The notes: generated by a model not told the origin, from the letters alone. A DNA stretch of 64,000 nucleotides from Triatoma infestans (GCA_011037195.1 JAAEAF010003565.1:1-64000), one strand, 5' to 3'. Positions 1 to 10,390 are shown, numbered from the stretch's first letter. Numbers and translations are program-made.

Positions 1-1
1 C

Positions 2-1951
2 CTCGAGAAGGCCTATGATACAGCTTGGAGACATGCGATCCTGCGAAAGTGTCACGAGTGGGGGTTTAGAGGGAAATTGCCGAGGTTCCTCCGTGGTTTT
101 CTTGAATCACGAAGGTTCCGAGTGCGCCTAGGGTCCGTCCTGTCGGACCCACATGTTTTAGATAACGGAATACCACAGGGGTCGGTTTTAAGTGTAACAT
201 TATTCACGATGGCGGTAAATAATCTAGCCGAAGTTGTAGGAGACCCAGTTCAAGTATCTTTATATGTCGATGACCTCGCCATTTATTTGTCCGGAAGTGA
301 TGTAGGTGAGGTCGGGGAAACCCTACAACAGGCAGTGGACAGAGTGGCTGAAGAGGCTGAAAGGAACGGCTTTAAATTTTCTGTTGCAAAAACGATGTGC
401 TTACACTTTTGTAGATTACGCCACGAACATACACCCCCAACTTTATATTTAAGAAGCACACCAATTCAGTATAAAGAAAGCGTACGTTTCCTAGGCCTCA
501 TATTCGATACAAAATTGTCTTGGCAGGATCATATAGATTATGCGTACAATAAGGCAAGGAGAACCCTCGATATATTAAAATTTCTTGGTAGTTATAAATG
601 GGGAACGGAGCGGGAAATTTTGAAACGCATTTTTATCACACTTACCCGCTCTAGATTAGAATATGGAGCTCCAGTTTTTAGTTCCGCGCGCAAGTCACGC
701 CTGAGATTGTTGGACAGAATTTACAATGAAGGAATAAGATTGTTCACCGGCGCCTTCCGAACCAGTCCTTTACAAAGCCTCTATGTAGAGTCGGGGATGC
801 TGCCTCCTCAGCTTGGGAGAGAACAACTCACCTTGACCTACACTGCTGGAATATGGGGAAAGCGATTCCATCCCTTATTCCCCACCATATTCGAGAGCCA
901 ACACGTAGAAGAATTTAGCCAACAACGCACACGGACGCGACCCCTCGGGGTAAGGGCTAAGGAATTATTAGAAGCGGAGGGCATAGAATTTGACCCGGTC
1001 GTGGGTTGGGTCTTTGCGCCCTCCCCTCCCTGGTTATTACCCTCCGCAAGCGTTCGCATGGACCTGGCAGTACATAAAAAAGAAGAAACACCACCCGTTG
1101 TCTATAGACAAAAATTGCTAGAAATTCTAGGTTTTTATAATGACTACCGACCTATCTTTACGGATGGGTCGAAGATAGACGACGGCGTGGGAAGCGCTGT
1201 GTACACAGAGGGGGTTACCCTTAGTTGGACACTCCCTCAATATGCATCAGTGTACACGGCGGAAATGTACGCTATCTGCCAGGCCATGGAATTAGTCAAA
1301 AATAACGAATATAAAAAAGCTCTAATATTGACTGACTCTCTAAGTGCAATTATGTCTCTCCGGGATAAATTCTCGACAGACCCAATGGTCATAAATATAT
1401 ACAAACTATTACAGTTACTAAGTGCATGTGGTCAAGGGGTGACGTTCGCCTGGGTACCAGGTCATATCGGAATATCTGGTAATAAACGGGCGGACGAGGC
1501 GGCCAAAAGAGCCGCCTCTACATATACTGAAGATCTCATCCCTGTGCGACCCACTGACATACAAACTTATATGAAATATATTATACATAGAAAATGGCAA
1601 GTACAGTGGGATAACACAAATGAAAAGTTAAAAGATATTAAACCACGTGTACGAGGTAATGTAGTCGAGAATTACCCGCGGCATGAATCAGTGATACTGA
1701 CGAGGCTAAGGATTGGGCTCACACGTGCAACACACGGGCACCTCCTTGTTGGTGACAGAAGACCGAGGTGCTCTCGTTGCCGCGAAAGGCTAACAGTGGC
1801 GCACGTGTTGGAAGGGTGTCAGGCATTGCGTACTCAGAGAGAAAGAGCGGGCCTGCCACATGACAAGCGCGCTATTTTGCAAGAGGGTTCTCCTTACATA
1901 AGGAGGCTATTTAATTATTTAAAAGATATTAATGTATATAGTAGTATTTAG
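2..1951 (+). CDS. LINE ORF2 C-terminal part: reverse transcriptase, RNase H and zinc tail (5' partial)
   Basis: The frame is open from base 2 to the stop at 1949-1951, about 649 codons, with no interruption. In order it shows RT motif A (AYDTAW, right at the edge), motif B (GIPQGSVLSVTLF), motif C (YVDDLAIYLSG), and the thumb region. RNase H has all four acidic residues: TDGS near residue 362 counted from the ATG at 77, AEMYA near 395, LTDS near 418 and GHIGISGNKRADEA near 462-475. A C-terminal CX2C...H...C motif (CSRCRERLTVAHVLEGC, near 566-582) is typical of LINE ORF2 ends. It would copy the element RNA by target-primed reverse transcription. Being open throughout suggests a fairly young copy, but the endonuclease and ORF1 are not visible. 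Neighbour: LTR-B and LTR-A follow directly. Confidence 0.9.
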   Translation, partial: LEKAYDTAWRHAILRKCHEWGFRGKLPRFLRGFLESRRFRVRLGSVLSDPHVLDNGIPQGSVLSVTLFTMAVNNLAEVVGDPVQVSLYVDDLAIYLSGSDVGEVGETLQQAVDRVAEEAERNGFKFSVAKTMCLHFCRLRHEHTPPTLYLRSTPIQYKESVRFLGLIFDTKLSWQDHIDYAYNKARRTLDILKFLGSYKWGTEREILKRIFITLTRSRLEYGAPVFSSARKSRLRLLDRIYNEGIRLFTGAFRTSPLQSLYVESGMLPPQLGREQLTLTYTAGIWGKRFHPLFPTIFESQHVEEFSQQRTRTRPLGVRAKELLEAEGIEFDPVVGWVFAPSPPWLLPSASVRMDLAVHKKEETPPVVYRQKLLEILGFYNDYRPIFTDGSKIDDGVGSAVYTEGVTLSWTLPQYASVYTAEMYAICQAMELVKNNEYKKALILTDSLSAIMSLRDKFSTDPMVINIYKLLQLLSACGQGVTFAWVPGHIGISGNKRADEAAKRAASTYTEDLIPVRPTDIQTYMKYIIHRKWQVQWDNTNEKLKDIKPRVRGNVVENYPRHESVILTRLRIGLTRATHGHLLVGDRRPRCSRCRERLTVAHVLEGCQALRTQRERAGLPHDKRAILQEGSPYIRRLFNYLKDINVYSSI

Positions 1952-2080
1952 ACTAGTAGTCAAGTTAGGTTAAGTAGACTGGGTGAAGGAATATCGAGTA
2001 CTTCACCCAATTAGGTTAGTTTATTATTTTAAAGGGGAAAGGAATAGCGAGTACTTTCCCCTTGTGTGTATGTGCAGTCT

Positions 2081-2222
2081 GAATGTATTTATTAGCATGA
2101 ATGTATTTCTTGGCGTGAATGTATTTATTAGCTTGAATGTATTTATTGGCGTGAATGTATTTATTAGCTTGAATGTATTTATTAGCTTGAATGTATTCGT
2201 AGAGTGTATGTATTTATTGGCG
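2081..2222 (+). repeat. 18-bp minisatellite in the LINE 3' UTR
   Basis: About eight head-to-tail copies of an 18-bp unit starting gaatgtatttattagc, varying mostly in the last five bases. Because 18 is divisible by three, it gives a spurious repetitive reading frame (1983-2237), which I do not regard as a gene. Confidence 0.9.
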
Positions 2223-2850
2223 AGAAAGTTAGTATGAATGTTTAGTTTAGGCTTTTATCCAGGGGTTGAAAGAAATTTTATAAAAGTATTTCAACCCCAT
2301 TAGGTTTAGTTCATTTTAGTATTAGTCCATTAAAGGGGTGCCGGAAAATTTGTTAAAAGTACTGCACCACTCATTTAGTTTGTATTACAAATAGCCTCCT
2401 TAAGATCGATTACATAACAATGTTATTACTTATGTGGATAATATGTGGATAATGCAATTTATAGTTAAAAAGTGTTTTAGTTTTGCCCAAATCTCCAAAT
2501 CCTGTTTTAGTAGTCTGAGGGATGGCACAAACAATATTCCACACTCCCCCTCGTCGACTAGCTTGATGATATAAGAGGGGATGTGTGGAAAAGCATTCGA
2601 CAATCTAGAGCTCCACCCTCCTTGCTAGACAAGGTGTAGTGTGTGGAAGCCACATAGATTAGTATGTGCCATCCCGGCTCGAGTGGCCACAGATCATGAA
2701 GGAATACAATTAGGGTGGCGCTAATGACCATGGCAGTCGATGCGCCAAAAAAAAAAAAAAAAAAAATAATAATAATAATAATAGTAGTAGTTAATATTAT
2801 ACTAACAATAATAATCCTCGAGTTAATTCAAATAATTCACGATTTAACAC

Positions 2851-3161
2851 TATTGTGTAGTGGCTGTCTGTAATTAGGAATGGCGGTTAACTGATAGATT
2901 AGACTGGAACATTAACTTTATTTAATACGGAGGATACCCGACACTTAACTGAGTCACGGAGAGACAGACCTTAACATAGACAATACATATACAACTGTAC
3001 AGACAATTACTCCAGCTTTTATGGGGATGTTAAGAAGATACATAACGCGAAGTAACGCAGCTCATATTCCAGGTCAGACTGACTCCCAACAGACTGGTGG
3101 GGCATACACGACATCATCGATACACTGCCTTGTATATATATTTGTTTTCACATACATAACA
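2851..3161 (-). repeat. LTR-A 3' LTR
   Basis: Almost identical to 8231-8540. On the element strand it begins TGTTATGTATG after the purine tract. Its far end reads CACTACACA, with three more bases (ATA) shared by both LTRs, so the outer limit is 2851 or 2854. Confidence 0.92.
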
Positions 3162-3174
3162 CTCTTTCCCCCTT
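3162..3174 (-). other. LTR-A polypurine tract
   Basis: On the minus strand this is a purine run (AAGGGGGAAAGAG) touching the start of the 3' LTR, the expected place for plus-strand priming. The roughly 310 bases from here to the integrase stop at 3486 look like 3' untranslated sequence. Confidence 0.85.
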
Positions 3175-3485
3175 AGTAAAAAAAAAATTAAAATTGGTAC
3201 TCTGGAAATTTAAGTTGACTTAGACTAAGTTTAAACAATACAATTCCCTAAAGGACGTCTCTGTGACTCATGACAATTTGACACATACTACATTTGATTA
3301 TTCAGTATTACAATATACAACTACAACATACTAGACCTTTGACAGACATCATTACAAATAAGTTAAAACTAATATATATATAATATTTATAGATAATGCA
3401 TTAAAATAAAGACAATTTGACTACTAACGCATACAAAAACTTAGGAACCAGACTCAGCTTGACGAGTAAATAAAAAAAATCGACT

Positions 3486-4511
3486 CTACTTAGACCGACT
3501 CGGACTAAATCTAACAGGTGGATTAATTATTCTACCTGAACGCGTTTGCTTACCGGGAGTGCCCGCAGTTCCACTATGCAACCCTCGAGTTCCTGATGTG
3601 ACACCATTTGAAGTACTATTTTCTCCGCACTCGCGTTGCAGTATTCGCAGCATTAGACTATAATCATCACACATCGGAACAATAGTCGGATGTTGACTTT
3701 CTTGCAAATGACTTGTACGTAACTGATTGACATTAACTTTATGGACTATTCCGTGTGGCATGACTTTGACTAAATAAATATATTGACTTATCTGTGAACA
3801 AATTCTACCAGGGACCCATTTACTACTTGAATTCGGACGACGTAAAGCAACCATGACAAGATCGTTTTCTTTAAATTGTTTAACAGACTTGGAATCCGAC
3901 CTAACCTGCGACTTATAAATTTTCATCCTGGGTCGACATTGATTACTATCAACAGTATTATGTTTTGGATTCAAAATTGCTAAAGGAACTCTAGGAGTAT
4001 ACCCTAACATGAATGACATAGGGGAAAAACCTGTGACTGACGACGGAGTTGATCTGTAAGAATACAGACAAGACGACAATAAATTAGACATGTTTTCATA
4101 TGACTTTGAAAGAGCTTTCTTCAACATCTTTTTGAAGGGTTGGACTGCTCGCTCCGCCAACCCATTCGATTCTGGATTATATGGGGGACTGAATAGACAT
4201 CTTATTACATTAGACTGACAATAATTTTGAAATTCTCTGGAATTAAAAGGTGGACCATTATCCATGACTATAGTTTTCGGCAATGAAGATCTAGAAAACA
4301 CTTCGTCTAACTTTATAATGACAGCTTTTGCATTTAATGAAGACATAACGAAACATTCAACCCATTTTGAAAACGAATCGACAATTATCAAAAAATTCTT
4401 CGCACTGAAATGAAAAAAATCTAAATGGACACGTTCCCACGGACCTTTTGCCGACGGCCATACCGCCCTTTGTTTCTTTAGACTATCATTCTGATTTTGC
4501 TGACAGACCAA
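3486..4511 (-). pseudogene. LTR-A integrase part of pol
   Basis: The 341-codon frame holds the integrase core with the D, D-35-E pattern visible in HLDFF, VMDNGPPF and NPESNGLAERAV, followed by the Gypsy C-terminal region with the GPFxV-like stretch (NDLVMVALRR). It would insert element DNA into the chromosome. It overlaps the upstream pol frame by 26 bases in a different frame. At the junction the zinc-binding HHCC domain is damaged: HEGH and VCQQ are seen, but the first Cys of the CX2C pair is absent, which fits a small deletion or frame-changing indel. This copy is therefore probably unable to make a continuous Pol. Confidence 0.9.
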
Positions 4512-6945
4512 ATCTAAAGTCCATATTTATCCACCAGACATATGAACGAGCGAATAATTTCGACCTTACAATACCATTATGACCTTCATGAATCAAACTC
4601 AGAACTTTTTCTTTAAGAGAATTTGGGATTACAACTCGATCTCCAAAAAATAGACAATTCTTAGAGACAGACAAGTGTTGACGGACTTTAAAATATTTTT
4701 TTAATTCTGGATTAGTTTTACATCTCCAATGCCCTAAGATACGATCAACAACTTTTGATAAAATTTTATCATTCTTAGTGTGTTGCGCTACTGTTTCATT
4801 AGAAATAATTGGAGTAGACAGAAATAAAAAATTACATTCCTGATCCGAGACCGGATTTTGACATGGTAGCCGTGATAAGACATCAGCGTGAGGTATTTTT
4901 GAACCCTTTTTAAAGACTATTTTATAATCATAGCTAGACAAAATTAGCGACCACCGAATTAATCTAGATGGGACTTTTACTGGTACACTTTTTGATTCTG
5001 AAAATAAGGTTTTTAAAGGTTCGTGGTCTGTGACAATAGTAAAATGACGACCATACAAATATTGATGAAATTTTTGAACCCCATAGATAACTGCAAGGGC
5101 TTCTTTATGTAGCTGACTATAATTCTTCTGAGCTGAGTTTAACGTTGCAGACTCAAAGGCTATAGGACAATCTTCACCGTTAATCGTATGACTAAGCACA
5201 GCTCCTATACCATATTGTGACGAATCGACAGTTAAAACAAGAGGTTTACACGGATCGAAAAATACTAACAAGGACTTTTTTGACAAGGCACAACGACTTT
5301 TATTAAATGCAACTTCGCATTCTGCAGTCCAAACGAACGGTTCATCTTTCCTTAAAAGCTTATATAAAGGTTCTAATAAATCAGGACACATCTGAATAAA
5401 ATTTCTGTAAAACGATAACATTGACAGGTATGCCTTTAACTGAGTAACGTTAGTGGGTGTTGGACAATTCAAAATTTTGTTTATTTTTTCTTTAGAAGGC
5501 TGTTTGCCAGCTGCTGAAATATGGAACCCTAAAAATTCCAAGGACTCGACAAGGAACTGACTTTTATTCAAATTTATTTTAACATTAAACTGTTCTAATC
5601 TCGACAAGACTTGTTTCAACGTTTTTTCGCAATCCTCTTTTGACGATCCTCCAATTAAAATATCATCCAAGTATGCTGAACAATTATTAATTGCCTTCAA
5701 AATATGGTCCAAAACCATTTGAAAAATTGCAGGACGTGATGCCAGACCAAAGACTAATCTTCTGTATCTGTATAGACCGTTAATTGTATTTATCGTTAAC
5801 AATTCCTGACTAGACTTATCAACTTCCAACTGCAAGAATGCATTCGACAAATCTAAACAGCAAAAAATTTTACAACCTACAAAATTATTAAAAAACTCAT
5901 ATGTCCTGGGTAAGGGATACTGATTTACTTCAATTTGCGGATTAACTGACTTTTTTAAATCGACACAAAGACGTAACTGACCGTTCTTTTTAGGAACAGC
6001 GACCACTGGACTTGCCCATAGACTATAACTGACTTTATAAATTATTCCTTCAGATTCTAGACGATTCAATTCATCTTTTACTTGTTGACGTAGCGCATAA
6101 GGGACCATATAACTTTTTTGAAAAACCGGTTGTGCACCTTCCTTTAATTTAATATTAACTTTAAACTCGTTTATTGGTTTATTTATATCCGCTTTTGAAA
6201 AAACCCTAGGAAATAACTTTATTATCTTGTCCAGACTTATATTAATCCCGACTTGAAGACAACTTCCCTTTAACTCATGATTTGCATGCTGCGCAAAAGA
6301 ACCGTTATTGACATTACATAACTTATTTTCCCAAAGGGGATTTAAAACATCAAGCCAATTCCGCCCTAAAATCGCCTTATTCCTTAAATTTTTAACCACT
6401 ACTAATGGTAATATATACTTATCATTGTTAAATTTTACCTCGACCTTGAAGTAACCACAAATAGCTAGCTCATCCCCACTGGCCGTACTTAATTTGCCAG
6501 GGAATTTTCTCAAGACTACACCTGAAAACTTTTTATAGAAAATTTCATATGACAGAAGACTGGTTACAGAGCCTGTATCCACTAAAAAATTAATTACAAT
6601 TTCATTTACATTAACAGGCATATAAATAGCTTGAGCTTTAATTAAATTATCACATAATAGACTATTATTCTTAAACACGGAACAGACAAACGAAACATCA
6701 CTATTTTTTACAAAATTATTTTTAAAACTGACTTTTGACAGACAACATTGGCTAATGTGCCCTAACTTACCGCAATAAAAACATTTCCACTGTTTTGCTG
6801 GACAATTTTCCACACGGTGTTTTACATGACACTGAAGACATCTTTTAAATCTTTCTGCTGGTTGACCAGTAGGACTACGTATTTGACGACTAGATGACCT
6901 GTTGTCACTCCTGTATGAGGTGCTTGGACTCTTGTTTATAGACAT
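4486..6945 (-). pseudogene. LTR-A pol: nucleocapsid knuckles, protease, reverse transcriptase, RNase H, start of integrase
   Basis: The 819-codon frame contains, in order, two zinc knuckles (CLQCHVKHRVENC and CFYCGKLGHISQC), an aspartic protease site (LVDTGSVTSLL), RT motif A (CCLDLSNAFLQLEVD), RT motif B (VFGLASRPAIFQMVL), the active site YLDDILIGG, RNase H (LTVDSSQYGIGAVLS, KEALAVIYG, VTDHEPLKTLF) and the His pair of the integrase zinc domain (HEGHNG). It is in the same frame as the gag part above it, separated by one TAA (6976-6978) and 11 codons, so gag and pol were probably one polyprotein, as in Mag-type Gypsy elements. RT and RNase H look intact; the frame breaks near 4500. Confidence 0.93.
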
Positions 6946-6975
6946 CGCCTTATGACTAGACCCCTGACTTTTCCC

Positions 6976-7977
6976 TTACGACTTTGGCTCATTATTTAGA
7001 CTATTATCAGATTTGACTTCCCTTGTATTTCTTGACATCTTGTTTCCTTTGAACTTGGACACTACACTGGCTGATCTATGATTAGACATGGCCTGGTGTG
7101 ACCTCTCCACCGTTTCAAATTCCTGGACTAGTTTAATTGTGTCTTCCCATGATAAATTATCAACTTGCGACATCAACTTCCTTAACAAATGTGGGTTAAT
7201 TATACCAGAAATTAATCTGTCTCTTAAGACTTGCGACAAAAAAGTATCAAAGTTACAACTAGCTTCAGAGACATTTTCCGTGGTAGCCTGCTTCATTTTG
7301 TGGTCATCGACCGGTTTCGGGCGTTCGCCCATCTTCAGGATGCGTTTTTCAGACAGTGTGCCAACACAGACTCGTATAGAGAACTTAGTTTCACACTACT
7401 CCTAGGTTAGAGTTAGAGTTAGTTCACACTAACTAGAGTTACTGTGAAACTAAGTTACTCTATACGAGTCTGTGGTGTCACACTGTCTGAAAAACGCATC
7501 CTGAAGATGGCGAACGCCCGAAACCGGTCGATGACCACAAAATGAAGCAGGCTACCACGGAAAATGTCTCTGATGCTTTCCAGCTCTGCGGAACCAACCA
7601 CCACAACAAATTACAACTAGCTGACAGATGACGTAATACCGCTATGTATTCTGTAAGAGTTTCATTCTCTTGTTGTTGACGTGAATAAAATTTGTACCTA
7701 TTTGCTATTTGACAATTTACAGGAGCATAATAGTTTTGCAGGCACCTTTGACAATCTTGGAACGATACTTCCTTTATAGTCTTTGGAGAAATACCATCTT
7801 TTAATACTTGAAAGACCTCTGCAGGCACAAAAAATTTACCTGTTGTTTAGATTCAATACCAGCCAGATCAAAATATATTTTCAAACGTTCCAAATACGAC
7901 ATAATGTCCTCCGACTCAGCCTCATATTTTGGGCATGGAATACTTAGTGATGGACCTGATTCTTTATGTTGTGACAT
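6976..7977 (-). pseudogene. LTR-A gag, split by a foldback element and frameshifted
   Basis: Gag starts at the ATG at 7977 (MSQHKESGPSLS) and runs through a capsid-like region (MSYLERLKIYFDLAG). There is a frame slip in a T homopolymer near 7828, then PKTIKEVSFQDCQRCLQNYY and QENETLTEYIAVLRHLS. The FB-1 insertion (7265-7610) follows, and gag resumes with DTFLSQVLRDRLISGI up to the TAA at 6976-6978. The LRDR-(L/F)-(I/V)-x-G-I pattern is typical of Gypsy capsids. It would form the virus-like particle. The two halves are separated exactly by the 12-bp target duplication. Confidence 0.88.
7265..7610. mobile_element. FB-1 copy A: foldback element with hammerhead-like motif in each arm, inserted in LTR-A gag
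   Basis: It is a large inverted repeat: the left arm from 7265 matches the reverse complement of the right arm to about 7575, with a short spacer near 7400-7430. The 12-bp sequence TTACAACTAGCT is duplicated exactly on both sides (7253-7264 and 7611-7622). The left end begins tcagagac; the right end carries about 35 more bases (to ccaccacaacaaa), so the element is asymmetric. The same sequence recurs at 37053-37359 and 49520-49664. No coding capacity. Each arm contains a hammerhead-ribozyme-like core (7302-7343 on minus, 7495-7538 on plus; the plus arm lacks one G of stem II). A 12-bp duplication and variable truncation fit Penelope-like or other target-primed insertion better than a cut-and-paste MITE. 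Confidence 0.85.
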
Positions 7978-8218
7978 GACGATTGCCTCTCAGCTTCCCC
8001 TCTTGAGAAAAAAAAACTTGGACTATTTTACTTTAAACTTGATGTTTTTCACCACTACTAATATAGCATACAAACTGTATACTAATAACTGACACGCACT
8101 AACTTCCTTAGTTCTTAACAACTGTTTTTAATCTCCTAGACTTGTTTTAGGCTAGGTTTTTAAAACCTTCTCGTTCACAGCTAAAGTTTATAAAAACTAA
8201 CACGCATGAGTGGAGCGC

Positions 8219-8229
8219 CCTCGTCGCCA
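8219..8229 (-). other. LTR-A primer-binding site, probably tRNA-Ser
   Basis: Next to the 5' LTR the minus strand reads TGGCGACGAGG, which complements the 3' end of insect tRNA-Ser (GCT) including its CCA. The tRNA end is recalled from general knowledge, not checked here. Confidence 0.75.
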
Positions 8230-8230
8230 A

Positions 8231-8540
8231 TATTGTGTAGTGGCTGTCTGTAATTAGGAATGGCGGTTAACTGATAGATTAGACTGGAACATTAACTTTA
8301 TTTAATACGGAGGATACCCGACACTTAACTGAGTCAGGAGAGACAGACCTTAACATAGACAACACATATACAACTGTACAGACAATTACTCCAGCTTTTA
8401 TGGGGATGTTAAGAAGATACATAACGCGAAGTAACGCAGCTCATATTCCAGGTCAGACTGACTCCCAACAGACTGGTGGGGCATACACGACATCATCGAT
8501 ACACTGCCTTGTATATATATTTGTTTTCACATACATAACA
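8231..8540 (-). repeat. LTR-A 5' LTR
   Basis: Direct repeat of 2851-3161. Compared with that copy it lacks one C (gtcaggag instead of gtcacggag) and has one substitution (acaacaca for acaataca). It would hold the element promoter. Confidence 0.92.
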
Positions 8541-8697
8541 ACAAACACTTATTTAGATAGACCCCAGTATAGTCATAATAATAATAATAATGGTAACGAA
8601 ACTAATAATAACCCTCAAAATAGGCCCACTTGCCAATTTTGTTCAAAATTTGGACATACGGCTCATCATTCTTTCCAAATACAGCCCAAAACGAGTT
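8541..8697 (+). pseudogene. LTR-B copy 1 gag end: Asn-rich stretch and decayed zinc knuckle
   Basis: The frame reads an Asn run, then NRPTCQFCSKFGHTA followed by a mutated end where copy 2 keeps RNC. The same peptide at 30310-30368 preserves the full CX2CX4HX4C knuckle. The matching upstream codons are at 2764-2850, on the other side of LTR-A, which shows where LTR-A landed. Confidence 0.8.
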
Positions 8698-8699
8698 AG

Positions 8700-10390
8700 C
8701 CCTCAGTCGCTTTCTCGAAAACCTGATATTATGACCATGGCAATCATACCTGCTTCCATCAGTCCTGTATAACTAGGTAATACCTAATTATGGCATCACG
8801 TCCCTTCATTGCATGCGGTCAATGTCAAAAATTCCTAATTTTCTGGCGAATCCATACTTTCGCAATTAAAGGGCAATTTCCAATTAATACTTGTAGAAAT
8901 GTTCTTACAGGGTAATCATTAATTTGCGCACGTATCTAATACTTAAATTCAACATTCAATTTTCAAATAGTGCTCAAACGCAACAATTTAGTACTAATCG
9001 CTAAGTTCACTAAAGTCCCTATTAACTAGCCACAAAATTTCCGTGCCACCTCGCGCACACAATACATAACACTTGAAATAGTATACTCTTGAAATTATTC
9101 TCATTCTATCACACTTCTCAACCTATTCTCAACTCTACAAACTACACCACATGTATATATTAACCATATAATTAACAAACTTATGAACTATGTATATATA
9201 TTAAAAAAAAAAAATGCATGTAATCAATTAATTAGTCTTAAGAACAAAAATGTATATTACTTACAATTATTTTTAATTATTTTATTTTGCAGAAATCAAG
9301 ATGTCCAAGTGAATTTATTATTTTTAATATGTGATAATATTAATATTTTTTTTATCTATTGTATTTTCCTAATTAATTAATTTTTTTCAGTTCGCCTTAA
9401 AAGGAAATTATATAATTTGTATTATTCTTGTACTTGTCTGTCATTTGTATTTTAATGTTATATTTTTATAATACTTAATTGTTTTCTTGTATTGTTTAAG
9501 GTTATATTCAACTCATCTAGAAAACGCAAAACAGTTGAAAGAACTCATAGCTATAGAAACGGCCGAAATACTTGCACATACCCCTCAAGCTAGATCTCTT
9601 TACCTCTTAGCTTTAATAATTTTTACACTAATATTTGTTGAAATTATTGCATACATATCTATAATATTTTTATGCTGTAACAATTTAAATTTGTTTAACC
9701 TCTCTTTTACAGATCCAAGAATCTTCGTCGATTGCACCATTGCATGTGCATGAATTTAAATGCATGAAAATTGCATGATAGTATAAATGCATGATTAGTT
9801 TTAAGAAACTGACATTATCAATAATGTATTTATGTATGATTCTGTATGATCATTTTCAGATATACTAGATTCTACCTAAGGAAAAGATCTTCATCTTATC
9901 ATACCCTTCGCGATCGTTTCCTTATCCCTGCGCGCTTATTAAATGAATATATATTTGTGTATTTTGTGTATTTATTTATTTGTTAATATTTTTGAAATAC
10001 TTAGACTTTTTTTTTGTCCATACAGAGTTAATTCAAGAAAGTACATACACACCTATGTACCAACACCCTACAGTCTACATTGATCGCCTAGTCTACCCTT
10101 GCCAGTCACATCTTCATCAGCAACACTCACACTCGCTAAGCAGTATTCACCTATCAGCCTACCACCACAGCAACGCTCACCCACTCACGCAGCGTTCGCT
10201 CGAGTAGAAGATATTCAAACATCACAGCAACGCTCACACATCCAAGCAGCGTTTGCCGCAGAAGAAGATGACTACAGCCTACAACACAGCCACCTTGCAG
10301 AGGTTACACACACACGCCTCTCGATAACTTCCAAGCCTCTACAACTCCAGATTATGTCCCAAATTTTTCGTGCCGAAAAATTTCTCTATG
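8700..10390 (+). other. LTR-B copy 1 internal 3' region with splice-acceptor-like sites
   Basis: No pol motif in any frame. Five pyrimidine-rich tracts ending in AG occur at about 9292, 9390, 9712, 9860 and 10025; the first three are kept in copy 2. Between them are short open stretches shared with copy 2, for example LYSTHLENAKQLKELIAIE (9505-9560) and IQESSSIAPLHVHE (9713-9754). The last, 10026-10390, is a roughly 365-bp block with repeated CACAGCAACGCTCAC-like motifs, open in two frames. It could be a captured, spliced gene fragment or decayed env-like sequence; I cannot decide. Confidence 0.6.

Larger units (their letters stand above)
1..2763 (+). mobile_element. RNase H-bearing non-LTR retrotransposon (LINE-1 of this window), cut by the window edge
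   Basis: The reverse transcriptase is already under way at base 2, so the 5' part lies outside the window. The coding part ends at 1951 and is followed by about 800 bases of 3' UTR containing an 18-bp minisatellite, then an A run (2746-2763) directly before an AAT run. RT plus RNase H with one long ORF is the plan of I, R1 and LOA-group LINEs. I favour the I group because of the RNase H and the A/TAA-type tail, but I cannot place the clade without a tree. It is inserted in the gag region of an LTR-B element whose sequence resumes at about 2764. Confidence 0.85.
2851..8540 (-). mobile_element. LTR-A: complete-length Gypsy-type LTR retrotransposon
   Basis: Two LTRs of about 310 bp flank gag and pol on the minus strand. 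The order (seen from 8540 down) is 5' LTR, primer-binding site, gag, protease, RT, RNase H, integrase, polypurine tract, 3' LTR, the Gypsy/Metaviridae order. The LTRs differ by one indel and about one substitution, so insertion was recent. AACAC occurs just outside both ends (2846-2850 and 8544-8548), a likely 5-bp target duplication, although three extra bases separate it from the right LTR. Despite its youth it is broken: an in-frame stop between gag and pol, a frame change in integrase, one in gag, and a foldback insertion in gag. It lies inside LTR-B copy 1. Confidence 0.93.

Noticed and set aside
1983..2237. 84-codon frame with a repeated peptide pattern
   Set aside because: It is a reading of the 18-bp minisatellite in a LINE 3' UTR; the repeat length divisible by three keeps it open.
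7088..7405. 105-codon plus-strand frame
   Set aside because: It crosses the gag/FB-1 junction on the antisense strand.
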